NCBI GenBank assembly: GCA_012523075.1
Contig: JAAYJF010000076.1
Coordinates: 1 to 58,289, forward strand
Length of the DNA stretch: 58,289 nt
Origin: Clostridiales bacterium
Lineage (GTDB): Bacteria; Bacillota; Clostridia; Ch29
Reading direction: 5' to 3'
Shown here: positions 9,330 to 18,604 of the stretch, piece by piece
Position numbering within the stretch: the stretch's first letter is position 1
Layout: each line of letters opens with the position of its first letter
Notes under the pieces: model-generated
What the model saw: the letters and a program-made list of their open reading frames with translations, nothing else
Told to the model about the DNA's origin: nothing
The model's database searches: none
Position numbers and translations under genes: made by a program

Positions 9330-9776
9330 ATGAATTATGGACTGCTTTTTTTTGGTATCGGCCTTGTAATTGTGGCGGTGGCACTGTTTATCGTTGATAC
9401 AGTGAAAAACAGGTCCGAGATAAGAGAATTGGAAAGGGCCAATGCCCAAACGGAACTGCTTATCGAGGAACTGAACGAACTTTCTTCCATAATAGTGGAT
9501 GAAATGGACAAAAAGTATAATAAGATGCTAAGCATATATAATGAACTGCTTATAACCCCCGAGAAGGATAATGAGTATGCGCAACAGAGCAGGGATAAGG
9601 CTGGCCATGCTGAAGGTATCCAGCCCCGGGATAAGAAAACTACCATCCTGGAGCTCCACAGCCTGGGGAAATCCCCAGGCGAAATCGCGGAAAGGCTGGG
9701 TACTGGCGTGGGAGAGGTGGAGCTCATAGTTAAATTAGCCGGTCAGGGAGTTGGATATAATGATAAGAACGCTTAA
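9330..9776 (+). CDS. SwrB-like / DUF6115 protein: N-terminal membrane anchor with C-terminal HTH-like segment
   Basis: 148 residues: a membrane segment at about 4-24 (LLFFGIGLVIVAVALFIVD), a helical coiled-coil linker (about 27-75), and a C-terminal HTH-like motif (ILELHSLGKSPGEIAERL, then GVGEVELIV). This architecture and the position between sigD and rpsB match B. subtilis SwrB (YlxL), which promotes activation of flagellar export and hook completion. I chose the ATG at 9330 over the GTG at 9321 because TAGAGGTG is then properly spaced. Overall similarity cannot be tested here, so I give no symbol. Confidence 0.72.
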   Translation: MNYGLLFFGIGLVIVAVALFIVDTVKNRSEIRELERANAQTELLIEELNELSSIIVDEMDKKYNKMLSIYNELLITPEKDNEYAQQSRDKAGHAEGIQPRDKKTTILELHSLGKSPGEIAERLGTGVGEVELIVKLAGQGVGYNDKNA

Positions 9777-10188
9777 ATACGCGCTTCTCGGGATGGGAAT
9801 ATGCCTTATTATGGCATCTTTCTTTAGCGGTCCGCCCCATAGTACTACAGAACCTGAAGTAGACAAACCCTTTGCCGGCGGTCCGAATTTTGTGCTGGAG
9901 CAAGGGGATGAATTGGCAAAACCGGTGGAAGACTATACCGGAGAGGTAATAAATCCTGATGAGGAGACAGAGGATAATGAGGTCCTTATTGTTATTCCCA
10001 AAGGTGCACGAGGCAGCGATGTGGCGGGGATATTACTGGAGAAGGGCCTTATACCGGACAAAGCAGAGTTCGAATCAAAACTAATTGAGCTTGAACTGGA
10101 CAGGAAGATAGTATACGGCACGTACAGGATATCCCGAGAAGAGCCCCTGAAAGCAATAATTGAGGCCATTACAACCGGCAGCATATAA
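9760..10188 (+). CDS. Small MltG/YceG N-terminal-domain-like protein
   Basis: 142 residues: an N-terminal hydrophobic segment (LLGMGICLIMASFFSG), an acidic extracytoplasmic linker, and a C-terminal LysM-like subdomain resembling the region before the catalytic domain of endolytic transglycosylase MltG (VIPKGARGSDVAGILLEKG, then YGTYRIS). The catalytic YceG domain is absent, so it cannot be a full transglycosylase; it may bind peptidoglycan or be a remnant. The ATG at 9760 has GGGAG 9 nt upstream, and its first 17 bases overlap the previous gene, implying translational coupling. It closes the motility operon. Confidence 0.65.
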   Translation: MIRTLKYALLGMGICLIMASFFSGPPHSTTEPEVDKPFAGGPNFVLEQGDELAKPVEDYTGEVINPDEETEDNEVLIVIPKGARGSDVAGILLEKGLIPDKAEFESKLIELELDRKIVYGTYRISREEPLKAIIEAITTGSI

Positions 10189-10210
10189 TGCAAGGGTATT
10201 TAAATTATTA

Positions 10211-10239
10211 TTGCTAATAAATAGGAACTGTGTTATACT
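10211..10239 (+). promoter_or_regulatory. Sigma-A-type promoter for rpsB-tsf
   Basis: TTGCTA and TATACT are separated by exactly 17 bp, close to the consensus -35/-10 pair. It would start transcription near 10246 and give rpsB a leader of about 100 nt, uncoupling ribosomal protein expression from the upstream sigma-D operon. Confidence 0.7.
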
Positions 10240-10245
10240 ACTCAA

Positions 10246-10346
10246 GGCAACAAAACAACGCACACCCTTTGAAGCGGGGGCCGGTGCCGAAGGGCTGTCC
10301 CTGCGGATGACGGGGGTGGAGGTTAAAAACCATAGGAGGTGTAAGT
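10246..10346 (+). promoter_or_regulatory. rpsB 5' leader, GC-rich, possibly structured
   Basis: About 100 nt between the predicted start and the ATG. The middle is G/C-rich with several short complementary tracts (CCCTT with AAGGG, GGG with CCC). Autoregulatory S2 leaders occur in several bacteria, but I could not match this one to a known consensus. The AGGAGG SD at 10334-10339 lies outside the GC-rich part. Confidence 0.35.
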
Positions 10347-11051
10347 ATGTCAGTGGTAAGTATGAAACAGCTGCTTGAGGCAGGAGTCCATTTTGGGCAT
10401 CAAACTAGAAGATGGAACCCCAAAATGGCAAAGTACATTTTCACAGAAAGAAACGGAATCTACATCATCGATCTTCAGAAAACGGTTGAGAGGATCGAAA
10501 GCGCGTATCAGTTCGTAAAGAGCGTGGTAGCGGAAAACAAGGAAGTATTATTTGTGGGCACCAAAAAACAGGCGCAGGAGTCCATCCAGGAAGAGAGTAA
10601 ACGATGCGAAATGCCCTATGTCAACCAGCGCTGGCTGGGCGGGATGCTGACCAATTTCAAAACAATTAGAAAAAGGGTGGACAGGCTGCACCAACTTGAC
10701 AAAATGGAGGAGGACGGAACCTTTGATCTGCTTCCTAAAAAAGAAGTAATCAAACTCAGGCACGAAAAGGAAAAGCTTGAAAAATTCCTGGGGGGTATAA
10801 AGGAAATGAAACAGCTCCCCGGAGCCCTCTTCGTAGTAGACCCGCGTAAAGAGAGAATAGCGGTGGCGGAAGCCAGAAAACTGGGAATACCGCTGGTGAG
10901 TATAGTTGACACCAACTGCGATCCCGATGAGATAGACCATGTTATTCCCGGCAACGACGACGCAATAAGAGCTGTTAAGCTGATAACATCAATAATGGCA
11001 GCCGCTGTACTGGAAGCTAAACAGGGTGAACAAACTGCAGAGGATAATTAA
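10347..11051 (+). CDS. rpsB: 30S ribosomal protein S2
   Basis: A small-subunit ribosomal protein that docks near the 3' end of 16S rRNA at the neck/platform. Its 234 residues start [20 protein letters not shown], the classic S2 N-terminus, with [12 protein letters not shown] and [12 protein letters not shown] also diagnostic. The ATG is preceded by AGGAGGTG. It forms the usual pair with tsf 55 bp downstream and has its own promoter. Confidence 0.98.
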   Translation: MSVVSMKQLLEAGVHFGHQTRRWNPKMAKYIFTERNGIYIIDLQKTVERIESAYQFVKSVVAENKEVLFVGTKKQAQESIQEESKRCEMPYVNQRWLGGMLTNFKTIRKRVDRLHQLDKMEEDGTFDLLPKKEVIKLRHEKEKLEKFLGGIKEMKQLPGALFVVDPRKERIAVAEARKLGIPLVSIVDTNCDPDEIDHVIPGNDDAIRAVKLITSIMAAAVLEAKQGEQTAEDN

Positions 11052-11106
11052 GGTGAGGGTTCGCCCTTGCCTTTTATTTTTAACATTAACATAGGAGGTA
11101 GTGATA

Positions 11107-12589
<1,483 letters not shown>

Positions 12590-12601
12590 CGGGCAGTAAG
12601 G

Positions 12602-12636
12602 TGTGTCCCAACCCGGGACAATACCAATTGGGAACA
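12602..12636 (+). repeat. Short alternative hairpins in the pyrH-frr gap
   Basis: GTCCC at 12605-12609 can pair with GGGAC at 12615-12619, or TCCCAA at 12606-12611 with TTGGGA at 12628-12633. Neither is followed by a T tract. The rest of the 167-bp gap holds an ACTAATCACTAG-type repeat (see findings) and the SD of frr. Confidence 0.35.
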
Positions 12637-12756
12637 AATATAACGATGGTCAATGATAAGCGGTCAGTTTCCAGAGGTTTTACCCTGGTTAACTGATACT
12701 ACTTTGTCAAATCACTGACCACTAATCACTAGTCACTACTAAAAGGAGGAATGAGA

Positions 12757-13314
12757 ATGAATCTGGAAATCCATGATGTAACCGAAGAAAAGATGAAAAA
12801 AACCCTGAAAGTGCTCCAGGATGAACTGGCAACTGTTAGGGCAGGAAGGGCCAATCCGGCATTGCTGGACAAAATCACCATAGACTACTATGGAACACAG
12901 ACGCCATTAAACCAGATTGCCGGCATTTCCGCACCCGAACCAAGGCTATTGATGATACAGCCCTATGACAATAGTACGCTGCAGAGTATTGAAAGAGAAA
13001 TTCTAAAGTCCGACTTGGGGCTTAACCCCAACAGTGACGGAAGAGTGATAAGGCTAGTTATCCCGCAGCTTACCGAGGAAAGGCGCGTGGAGTTGGTCAA
13101 ACTTGTAAAAAAATACGGCGAGGAAGCAAAGGTAGCCATTAGGAACGGAAGAAGAAGTGCAAACGATGAAATAAAGAAGATGAAAAAAAAGGGCGAGTTG
13201 ACGGAAGACGATGAGAAGAAGGCCCAGGACTTAGTACAAAAGCTTACCGACAAATACATAGAATCTATTGATAAGACTGTCGAAAAAAAAGAAGCGGAAA
13301 TTATGGAGATATAA
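12757..13314 (+). CDS. frr: Ribosome recycling factor
   Basis: With EF-G it splits the post-termination ribosome. At 185 residues it has exactly the family length, with [15 protein letters not shown] near the N-terminus and the three-helix bundle end ([16 protein letters not shown]). ATG 12757 is chosen over ATG 12751, because AAGGAGG at 12743-12749 is 7 nt from the former and 1 nt from the latter. Confidence 0.97.
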   Translation: MNLEIHDVTEEKMKKTLKVLQDELATVRAGRANPALLDKITIDYYGTQTPLNQIAGISAPEPRLLMIQPYDNSTLQSIEREILKSDLGLNPNSDGRVIRLVIPQLTEERRVELVKLVKKYGEEAKVAIRNGRRSANDEIKKMKKKGELTEDDEKKAQDLVQKLTDKYIESIDKTVEKKEAEIMEI

Positions 13315-13315
13315 A

Positions 13316-13501
13316 ATGGAAATTCCGGTATTAGTATGTTATACTATTGACCGTGCCCTTGAGATTCTTAAAGAACGGGGAATAAACAACATATCCGTAA
13401 CGGTCACCGGGACATGTTCGATAAAAGGGGACGGCGAGCGGGTTGATAGAGTAATAGGCCAGAGGAAAAGAAACGGTTTAGTTGAGTTGATTGTTTGTTA
13501 A
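13316..13501 (+). CDS. Small conserved-position protein between frr and uppS, function unknown
   Basis: A 61-residue protein starting MEIPVLVCYTIDRALEILKE and ending with a hydrophobic VELIVC. Its ATG follows the frr stop by one base, so it is probably translated by coupling. Its composition is ordinary, with an alternating beta/alpha look. From memory, small proteins of similar start and length occur at the same place in Desulfotomaculum-type genomes; I could not verify this. No function can be proposed. Confidence 0.6.
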   Translation: MEIPVLVCYTIDRALEILKERGINNISVTVTGTCSIKGDGERVDRVIGQRKRNGLVELIVC

Positions 13502-13503
13502 AT

Positions 13504-13527
13504 ACCCCCTTTACAGGGGGTGTTTTC
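13504..13527 (+). terminator. Weak intrinsic terminator/attenuator before uppS
   Basis: The stem is ACCCCCT, loop TTAC, then AGGGGGT (7 bp), followed by GTTTTC. The T tract is short, so read-through into uppS is likely. Confidence 0.55.
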
Positions 13528-13542
13528 GGGTGGAGGTAAATG

Positions 13543-14265
13543 ATGGATAACAAAACCAAATATCCAAGGCATGTTGCCGTAATAATGGACGGTAATGGAA
13601 GATGGGCCAGGAAAAGGGGCCTGCCCAGGGTACAGGGTCACAGGGCCGGAGTTATTGCATTGAAGGAAATTGTAAAGTACTCCCGCAGAATAGGGCTTGA
13701 GTATCTGACTCTGTACGCTTTTTCCACCGAAAACTGGAAAAGACCGGAGCTGGAGATAAAAAACCTTATGAACCTGCTCCTGGAGTATCTAAGAAACGAG
13801 CTTGAGGAGCTTAAGACCAACAATATAAAGCTAAGGATATTGGGAGATAGCTCCCAGCTCCAGGCCGAGGTGCAGCAGCAGCTAATAAAGGCGGTAACCG
13901 AAACCGCTAATAATGATGGGATGATTCTTAGCGTAGCTATTAACTATGGAGGACGGGATGAAATAATTAGGGCGGTAAAGCATATCGTCGCCGACATCTG
14001 TGCTGGTAAAGCCGGTATCGAGGATATTGACCAAAAGTTTTTCGAGGAATACCTGTATACCAAGGGGATACCCAGCCCGGATTTGGTAATAAGGCCCAGC
14101 GGCGAGCTAAGAATAAGCAATTTTCTGCTATGGCAGATAGCCTATTCGGAGTTCTGGTTTTCAGACTGCTATTGGCCGGACTTTACCGCCGAAATGTTTG
14201 AAAAAGCACTGGAGGACTATGCAAGACGGGATAGAAGATATGGAGGGGTTAACAGTGCGGATTAG
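13543..14265 (+). CDS. uppS: Isoprenyl transferase (undecaprenyl diphosphate synthase)
   Basis: A cis-prenyltransferase that condenses FPP with IPP to make undecaprenyl diphosphate, the lipid carrier for wall synthesis. It has 240 residues with catalytic Asp in VIMDGNGRWARKRGL, the YAFSTENWKRP segment and the C-terminal RPSGELRISNFLLWQ signature. There are two adjacent ATGs (13540, 13543); the second has better spacing from GGAGGT. Its 3' end overlaps cdsA by 11 bp. Confidence 0.97.
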   Translation: MDNKTKYPRHVAVIMDGNGRWARKRGLPRVQGHRAGVIALKEIVKYSRRIGLEYLTLYAFSTENWKRPELEIKNLMNLLLEYLRNELEELKTNNIKLRILGDSSQLQAEVQQQLIKAVTETANNDGMILSVAINYGGRDEIIRAVKHIVADICAGKAGIEDIDQKFFEEYLYTKGIPSPDLVIRPSGELRISNFLLWQIAYSEFWFSDCYWPDFTAEMFEKALEDYARRDRRYGGVNSAD

Positions 14266-15058
14266 AATACTAAGCGCTCTTTTGGGGATACCTATACTGG
14301 TATTTGTGCTTGTCATAGGGGGTAAGGTGCTTACCGTTGCGCTTACTATAGTATCCTTCATTGCTCTTAAGGAATTCTACGGCCTTTTTAAGAGGGTGGA
14401 CGTTTTCCCCTTCCAGGCGGTCGGGCTAGTTTCCGGTGCGGTCATTAATGTGGCCATTGGCTTTTACGGTGGGACAGCCCTGGCCCATGTGATGGGAGTA
14501 ATGATTGCATGCACACTGGCGTGCTTTGCCATCATGATAGTTCAAAGCAGGGCACGTATACTGGACCTTGGGGTCACGCTGGTGGGCATAGTGTACGTTT
14601 CGCTGCTTATGAGCATGATTCTTATGGTATATTCCCTGGAGGAGGGGAATATCATTGTCTGGCTTATATTTGTTGTTGCCTGGCTGGGTGACACCTTGGC
14701 CTATTTCATTGGAATAAACTTTGGTAGGCACAGGCTGTGCCCGGATATTAGCCCCAAGAAATCGGTGGAGGGGGCAGTAGGCGGCCTTTTGGGCAGCGTA
14801 TTGGGTTCGGTTGCTTTCGGGATTGTAGTGGCGGAACTGTACGGGTTGGGCTTAGGTATGTTAAGGCTGGTGTGTGTCGGATTTATTGGCGGTGTTATGG
14901 CCCAGTTGGGGGACCTGACCGCTTCAATCATAAAGAGGTATGCCGGTGTAAAAGACTTTGGAAACCTGATGCCGGGCCACGGAGGTGTTTTAGACCGGTT
15001 CGACAGTATATTGTTTACCGTGCCGGTTGTATACTATATATTAGTGATTAGTGGCTAG
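14255..15058 (+). CDS. cdsA: Phosphatidate cytidylyltransferase
   Basis: Makes CDP-diacylglycerol from phosphatidate and CTP, the branch point of phospholipid synthesis; integral membrane enzyme. It has 267 residues, about seven to eight hydrophobic segments and the diagnostic C-terminal signature SIIKRYAGVKDFGNLMPGHG followed by GVLDRFD. I chose GTG 14255 (protein start VRIRILSALLGIP) because GGAGGGG lies 6 nt before it; an in-frame ATG at 14240 is possible. The last codons fall in an ACTAATCACTAG-type repeat. Confidence 0.95.
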   Translation: MRIRILSALLGIPILVFVLVIGGKVLTVALTIVSFIALKEFYGLFKRVDVFPFQAVGLVSGAVINVAIGFYGGTALAHVMGVMIACTLACFAIMIVQSRARILDLGVTLVGIVYVSLLMSMILMVYSLEEGNIIVWLIFVVAWLGDTLAYFIGINFGRHRLCPDISPKKSVEGAVGGLLGSVLGSVAFGIVVAELYGLGLGMLRLVCVGFIGGVMAQLGDLTASIIKRYAGVKDFGNLMPGHGGVLDRFDSILFTVPVVYYILVISG

Positions 15059-15083
15059 TGATTAGGTGTTAGGGGATGAGACT

Positions 15084-16265
15084 ATGAAAAGAATTGCGGT
15101 TCTGGGCAGCACTGGCTCTATAGGCCGTCAGACTCTACAGGTTATAGAAAACAGACGGGAGGAATTTAAAATTGTTGCCCTTACCGCCAGGGAAAACGAT
15201 GCCTTAATGCTGGAGCAGATAAGGCAGCACAAACCGGCCTTGGCCGCTCTGTTGGACAAAGGAAGTGCCAAAAGGCTGAGGGACAGCCTTGAAACGGATA
15301 CCGGTACGGCGGTGCTGGACGGCGAGGACGGTATAATTAAATGCGTCACCGAAAGCGACTGCGATATGGTGGTAAACGGGATGGTGGGCATGGCAGGGCT
15401 TATACCAACCCTTAAAGCACTTGAGACGGGGAAGAATATCGCCCTTGCCAACAAGGAGACTCTGGTTGCCGGTGGGCAGTTGGTGATGGACCTGGCAGCG
15501 AAAAAAGGCTTAAGTATTATACCTATAGACAGCGAGCATTCGGCCATTTTTCAGTGCATAGGTTCCACTCCGGTCTCTCAGGTAAAAAGGCTGCTGCTCA
15601 CCGCATCGGGTGGGCCCTTCCGGGGGAAAACCCGCACCCAGCTTAAGAGTGTGACACCGTCCGAGGCCCTTAAGCACCCTAATTGGAGGATGGGGAAAAA
15701 GATTTCGATAGATTCTGCGACCTTAATGAATAAAGGCCTGGAGGTTATTGAGGCAAGGTGGCTGTTCAGTCTTGATGCCGACAGGATAGAGGTGGTAATA
15801 CACCCTCAAAGCATAGTGCACTCCATGGTGGAGATGGTGGACGGAGCGGTTTTAGCGCAGCTCGGGAACCCGGACATGAGAATACCAATACAATATGCCC
15901 TTACCTATCCTGAAAGAAAGCCCTCAGGGCTGCCGCGGTACAACCCGGTGCTGGCGGGCAGCCTGGAGTTTCTCAGCCCGGATACCGAAAACTTTCCAGC
16001 GTTGAAGTTGGCATATCAGGCCTTAGAAGCGGGGGGGACCATGGCGGTGGTACTAAACGGGGCCAACGAAGTGGCCGTTGACCTATTTTTACGGGGTGCC
16101 ATATCTTTTAATTCCATACCGGCGGTAGTGGAATGGGTTATGGAAAAACATAATAATCATAAGAACCCATGTTTAGAAGATATAATATATTGGGATATAT
16201 GGAGTAGGCAGCAAGCTGCCGCTATGGTTGAAAGGGATGGTGAAAAATATTGGCATCTACAATAA
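15084..16265 (+). CDS. dxr: 1-deoxy-D-xylulose-5-phosphate reductoisomerase
   Basis: The second step of the MEP isoprenoid pathway, converting DXP to MEP with NADPH. It has 393 residues: NADPH-binding LGSTGSIGRQT at the N-terminus, metal/substrate residues in PIDSEHSAIFQ, the SGGPFRGKT loop and HPNWRMGKKISIDSATLMNK. The start is ATG 15084 after AGGGGATGAG. It works in the same pathway as ispG two genes downstream, and its 3' end overlaps rseP by 16 bp. Confidence 0.97.
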   Translation: MKRIAVLGSTGSIGRQTLQVIENRREEFKIVALTARENDALMLEQIRQHKPALAALLDKGSAKRLRDSLETDTGTAVLDGEDGIIKCVTESDCDMVVNGMVGMAGLIPTLKALETGKNIALANKETLVAGGQLVMDLAAKKGLSIIPIDSEHSAIFQCIGSTPVSQVKRLLLTASGGPFRGKTRTQLKSVTPSEALKHPNWRMGKKISIDSATLMNKGLEVIEARWLFSLDADRIEVVIHPQSIVHSMVEMVDGAVLAQLGNPDMRIPIQYALTYPERKPSGLPRYNPVLAGSLEFLSPDTENFPALKLAYQALEAGGTMAVVLNGANEVAVDLFLRGAISFNSIPAVVEWVMEKHNNHKNPCLEDIIYWDIWSRQQAAAMVERDGEKYWHLQ

Positions 16266-17269
16266 TTACCGCCGTGGCTTCAGTAATCATATTTACGCTG
16301 ATGGTATTCTCCCACGAGCTCGGGCACTTTATTGCCGCAAAAAAAGCGGGAGTTGAGGTGGAGGAGTTCTCGATAGGGATGGGGCCTAAGGTTATATCCT
16401 GGGGCCGGAAGGAAACCAAGTATTCTATCCGGATATTCCCCATTGGGGGCTATGTAAAGATGCTGGGCGAAGAGGACAAGGCCGAGGGGGAAGGCTCATT
16501 CTACAAGAAATCCCTGGGCAGGAGAATGAGCATAATACTAGCGGGACCCATAATGAACATAGTACTGGCGATACTGCTTTTTAGTGTAATATTTTTTGTA
16601 ATAGGAACCCCTACCACCGTTATAGACACGGTTATGGAAGGCTACCCGGCAGACGCGGCGGGCATAAGGCCCGGTGACAGGGTGGAATATATAGATGGCG
16701 AGAGGGTGGATTCCTGGGAAAGGCTGCAGTATCTGGTTTCCGTTTCAAAGGGAGAGCAGATGGTGGTTTTGGTTAATAGAAACGGTCAAACCATCGCCCT
16801 TGATGTGTTCCCGGTCACCGACCCCGGTACTGGGCAGAGTATAATAGGCATAACGCCTACGTCACAAAAAGACCCAATAGGCTCAATACGCCTGGGTATA
16901 ACAAGAAGTTTTGAGGTTATCGCGCTTATGGTGACCTACCTTGGCCAGCTGGTGACGGGCAGAGCATCGGCGGAGGACGTTGTGGGCGCAGTGGGCGTTA
17001 TCCAGCTGGTAAACCAGGCCGCAAAGACCGGAGTATTAAACGTTATGTTCCTGGCGGCATTCCTAAGCCTGAACCTTGGAGTAATAAACCTGTTGCCAAT
17101 TCCAGCGCTGGACGGTGGTAAAATGGTTTTCTTGCTGTTGGAGGCGGTTATAGGAAAACCCATCGATGTGGAGAAGGAAGGCCTTATACACTTCATTGGG
17201 TTTGTATTTCTGATTCTTCTAATTATTGTGATAACCTGGAGGGATATAAACAGGTTCATTCTTTTCTAG
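16250..17269 (+). CDS. rseP: Site-2 intramembrane zinc metalloprotease RseP/RasP
   Basis: Cleaves membrane-embedded anti-sigma factors and leftover signal peptides. It has 339 residues with zinc ligands HELGH in the first membrane helix, one PDZ domain (about 115-190; GYPADAAGIRPGDRVEYIDG) and the NLLPIPALDGGK motif in a C-terminal membrane segment. TTG 16250 is the likely start, inside the end of dxr with AAAGGGATGGTG upstream. Bacillus has rasP at the same place. Confidence 0.95.
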   Translation: MASTIITAVASVIIFTLMVFSHELGHFIAAKKAGVEVEEFSIGMGPKVISWGRKETKYSIRIFPIGGYVKMLGEEDKAEGEGSFYKKSLGRRMSIILAGPIMNIVLAILLFSVIFFVIGTPTTVIDTVMEGYPADAAGIRPGDRVEYIDGERVDSWERLQYLVSVSKGEQMVVLVNRNGQTIALDVFPVTDPGTGQSIIGITPTSQKDPIGSIRLGITRSFEVIALMVTYLGQLVTGRASAEDVVGAVGVIQLVNQAAKTGVLNVMFLAAFLSLNLGVINLLPIPALDGGKMVFLLLEAVIGKPIDVEKEGLIHFIGFVFLILLIIVITWRDINRFILF

Positions 17270-17286
17270 AACGGAGTGTGCTGCCC

Positions 17287-18336
17287 ATGCGTAAAAAGAC
17301 AAGGAGACTATATATAGGAGATGTACCGGTGGGCGGAGGCAGCCCGATAACGGTGCAATCCATGACCAACACCAAAACCTCCGACGTTAAGGCTACGGTG
17401 GAGCAGATACTGGAGTTGGAAAGGGAGGGCTGCGATATAATACGGGTGGCAGTGCCTGACATGGAGGCGGCCTGTTGCCTGGGGGATATCAAAAGGGAGA
17501 TTTCCATACCCCTTGTTGCCGATATACACTTTGATTACAGGCTCGCCCTGAAGGCTGTGGAGGCTGGAGCCGATGCGCTGCGCATCAACCCCGGCAACAT
17601 CGGTTCGGACCGGTGCCTGGAAAGGGTGGTTAGGGCTGCATCTGCAAAGGGCGTTCCCATAAGAATTGGGGTAAATAGCGGCTCGCTGGAGAGGGGTTTG
17701 CTGGAAAAGTATAAAACACCCTGCGCCGAAGCTCTAGTGGAAAGCGCCCTGAGAAATATTAGACTTTTGGAGAATTTGGGCTTTTTTGATATAAAGCTGT
17801 CCCTTAAGGCTTCGGACGTAAACACTACCGTGAAGGCTTACAGGGTCATAGCCGAAAAGGTGGATTACCCACTGCATGTAGGGGTTACCGAGGCGGGTAC
17901 CTTTGTGGGCGGCACTGTCAGGTCCGCCATAGGAATTGGCAGCCTATTGATGGAGGGTATAGGGGACACCATCAGGGTTTCCCTAACCGACCGGCCGATA
18001 CGCGAGGTGGAGGTAGGAAGGGAGATATTAAAATCCCTTGGGCTTTATAAAAAGGCCAGCGTTGAGATTATCTCATGCCCCACCTGCGGCAGGTGCCAGA
18101 TTAATCTAATAGAACTGGCAGAAAAGGTAAACAATATGGTAAAGGGGATAGACAAACCGCTCAAAATTGCCATAATGGGCTGTGCGGTAAACGGACCGGG
18201 AGAGGCCAGGGAAGCAGACCTTGGGATAGCAGGGGGCAGCGGAAAGGGGATAGTATTCAAAAACGGGAGAATAATAAGGAACGTGAGGGAAGACGCTCTA
18301 TTGGAGGCCCTTATGGAGGAGATAGATAAATATTGA
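17287..18336 (+). CDS. ispG: 4-hydroxy-3-methylbut-2-en-1-yl diphosphate synthase (ferredoxin/flavodoxin)
   Basis: The [4Fe-4S] enzyme that converts MEcPP to HMBPP in the MEP pathway. It has 349 residues: a TIM barrel (about 1-245, with RINPGNIG) followed by the cluster domain with Cys ligands in CPTCGRCQ and MGCAVNGPGEA. ATG 17287 fits the CGGAG SD. Its TGA stop lies inside the TTGACA of the downstream proS promoter. Confidence 0.97.
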   Translation: MRKKTRRLYIGDVPVGGGSPITVQSMTNTKTSDVKATVEQILELEREGCDIIRVAVPDMEAACCLGDIKREISIPLVADIHFDYRLALKAVEAGADALRINPGNIGSDRCLERVVRAASAKGVPIRIGVNSGSLERGLLEKYKTPCAEALVESALRNIRLLENLGFFDIKLSLKASDVNTTVKAYRVIAEKVDYPLHVGVTEAGTFVGGTVRSAIGIGSLLMEGIGDTIRVSLTDRPIREVEVGREILKSLGLYKKASVEIISCPTCGRCQINLIELAEKVNNMVKGIDKPLKIAIMGCAVNGPGEAREADLGIAGGSGKGIVFKNGRIIRNVREDALLEALMEEIDKY

Positions 18337-18359
18337 CATGGGAATAAATATTATATAGT
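18333..18359 (+). promoter_or_regulatory. Sigma-A-type promoter for the T-box/proS unit
   Basis: A consensus TTGACA at 18333-18338, overlapping the ispG stop codon. TATAGT at 18354-18359 (15-bp spacer) or TAGTAT at 18356-18361 (17-bp spacer) could be the -10. Confidence 0.6.
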
Positions 18360-18364
18360 ATTTA

Positions 18365-18588
18365 TTATGATATTACGTTCCGGGCATTTCGACGGGGAAT
18401 AGTAGAAGGCATATAGCCTTTAGAGAGGGGGGTACGGTGGAAACCCCCGGCCTAAACCTTCCAACCCGCCCCTTCATTTTTTCGCACCGGCGGTATGAAA
18501 CCGTTATCATCCTTTGAGTGGGCCTTTGGCCAAAAAGGGTGGTACCACGGAGTCCTTCGTCCCTTTGGGGGGAGGATTTATTTTTTTA
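18365..18588 (+). promoter_or_regulatory. T-box riboswitch, proline-specific, controlling proS
   Basis: A leader that senses uncharged tRNA-Pro and reads through a terminator when proline charging is low. The T-box sequence AGGGTGGTACCACGG is at 18536-18550, with UGGU to pair with the tRNA ACCA end. Stem I shows the AGUA loop-E element (18401-18404), AGAGAG (18422-18427) and GGTG (18436-18439). Lower Stem I pairs GGGG 18394-18397 with CCCC 18469-18472 and GAAGG 18405-18409 with CCTTC 18457-18461. The 3' specifier side is CAACCCG, giving specifier CCC (Pro) at 18465-18467. The terminator is a C/T-rich then G-rich stem at 18553-18576, followed by a T run. Confidence 0.93.
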
Positions 18589-18604
18589 AGGAGGGAATTT
18601 AAAA

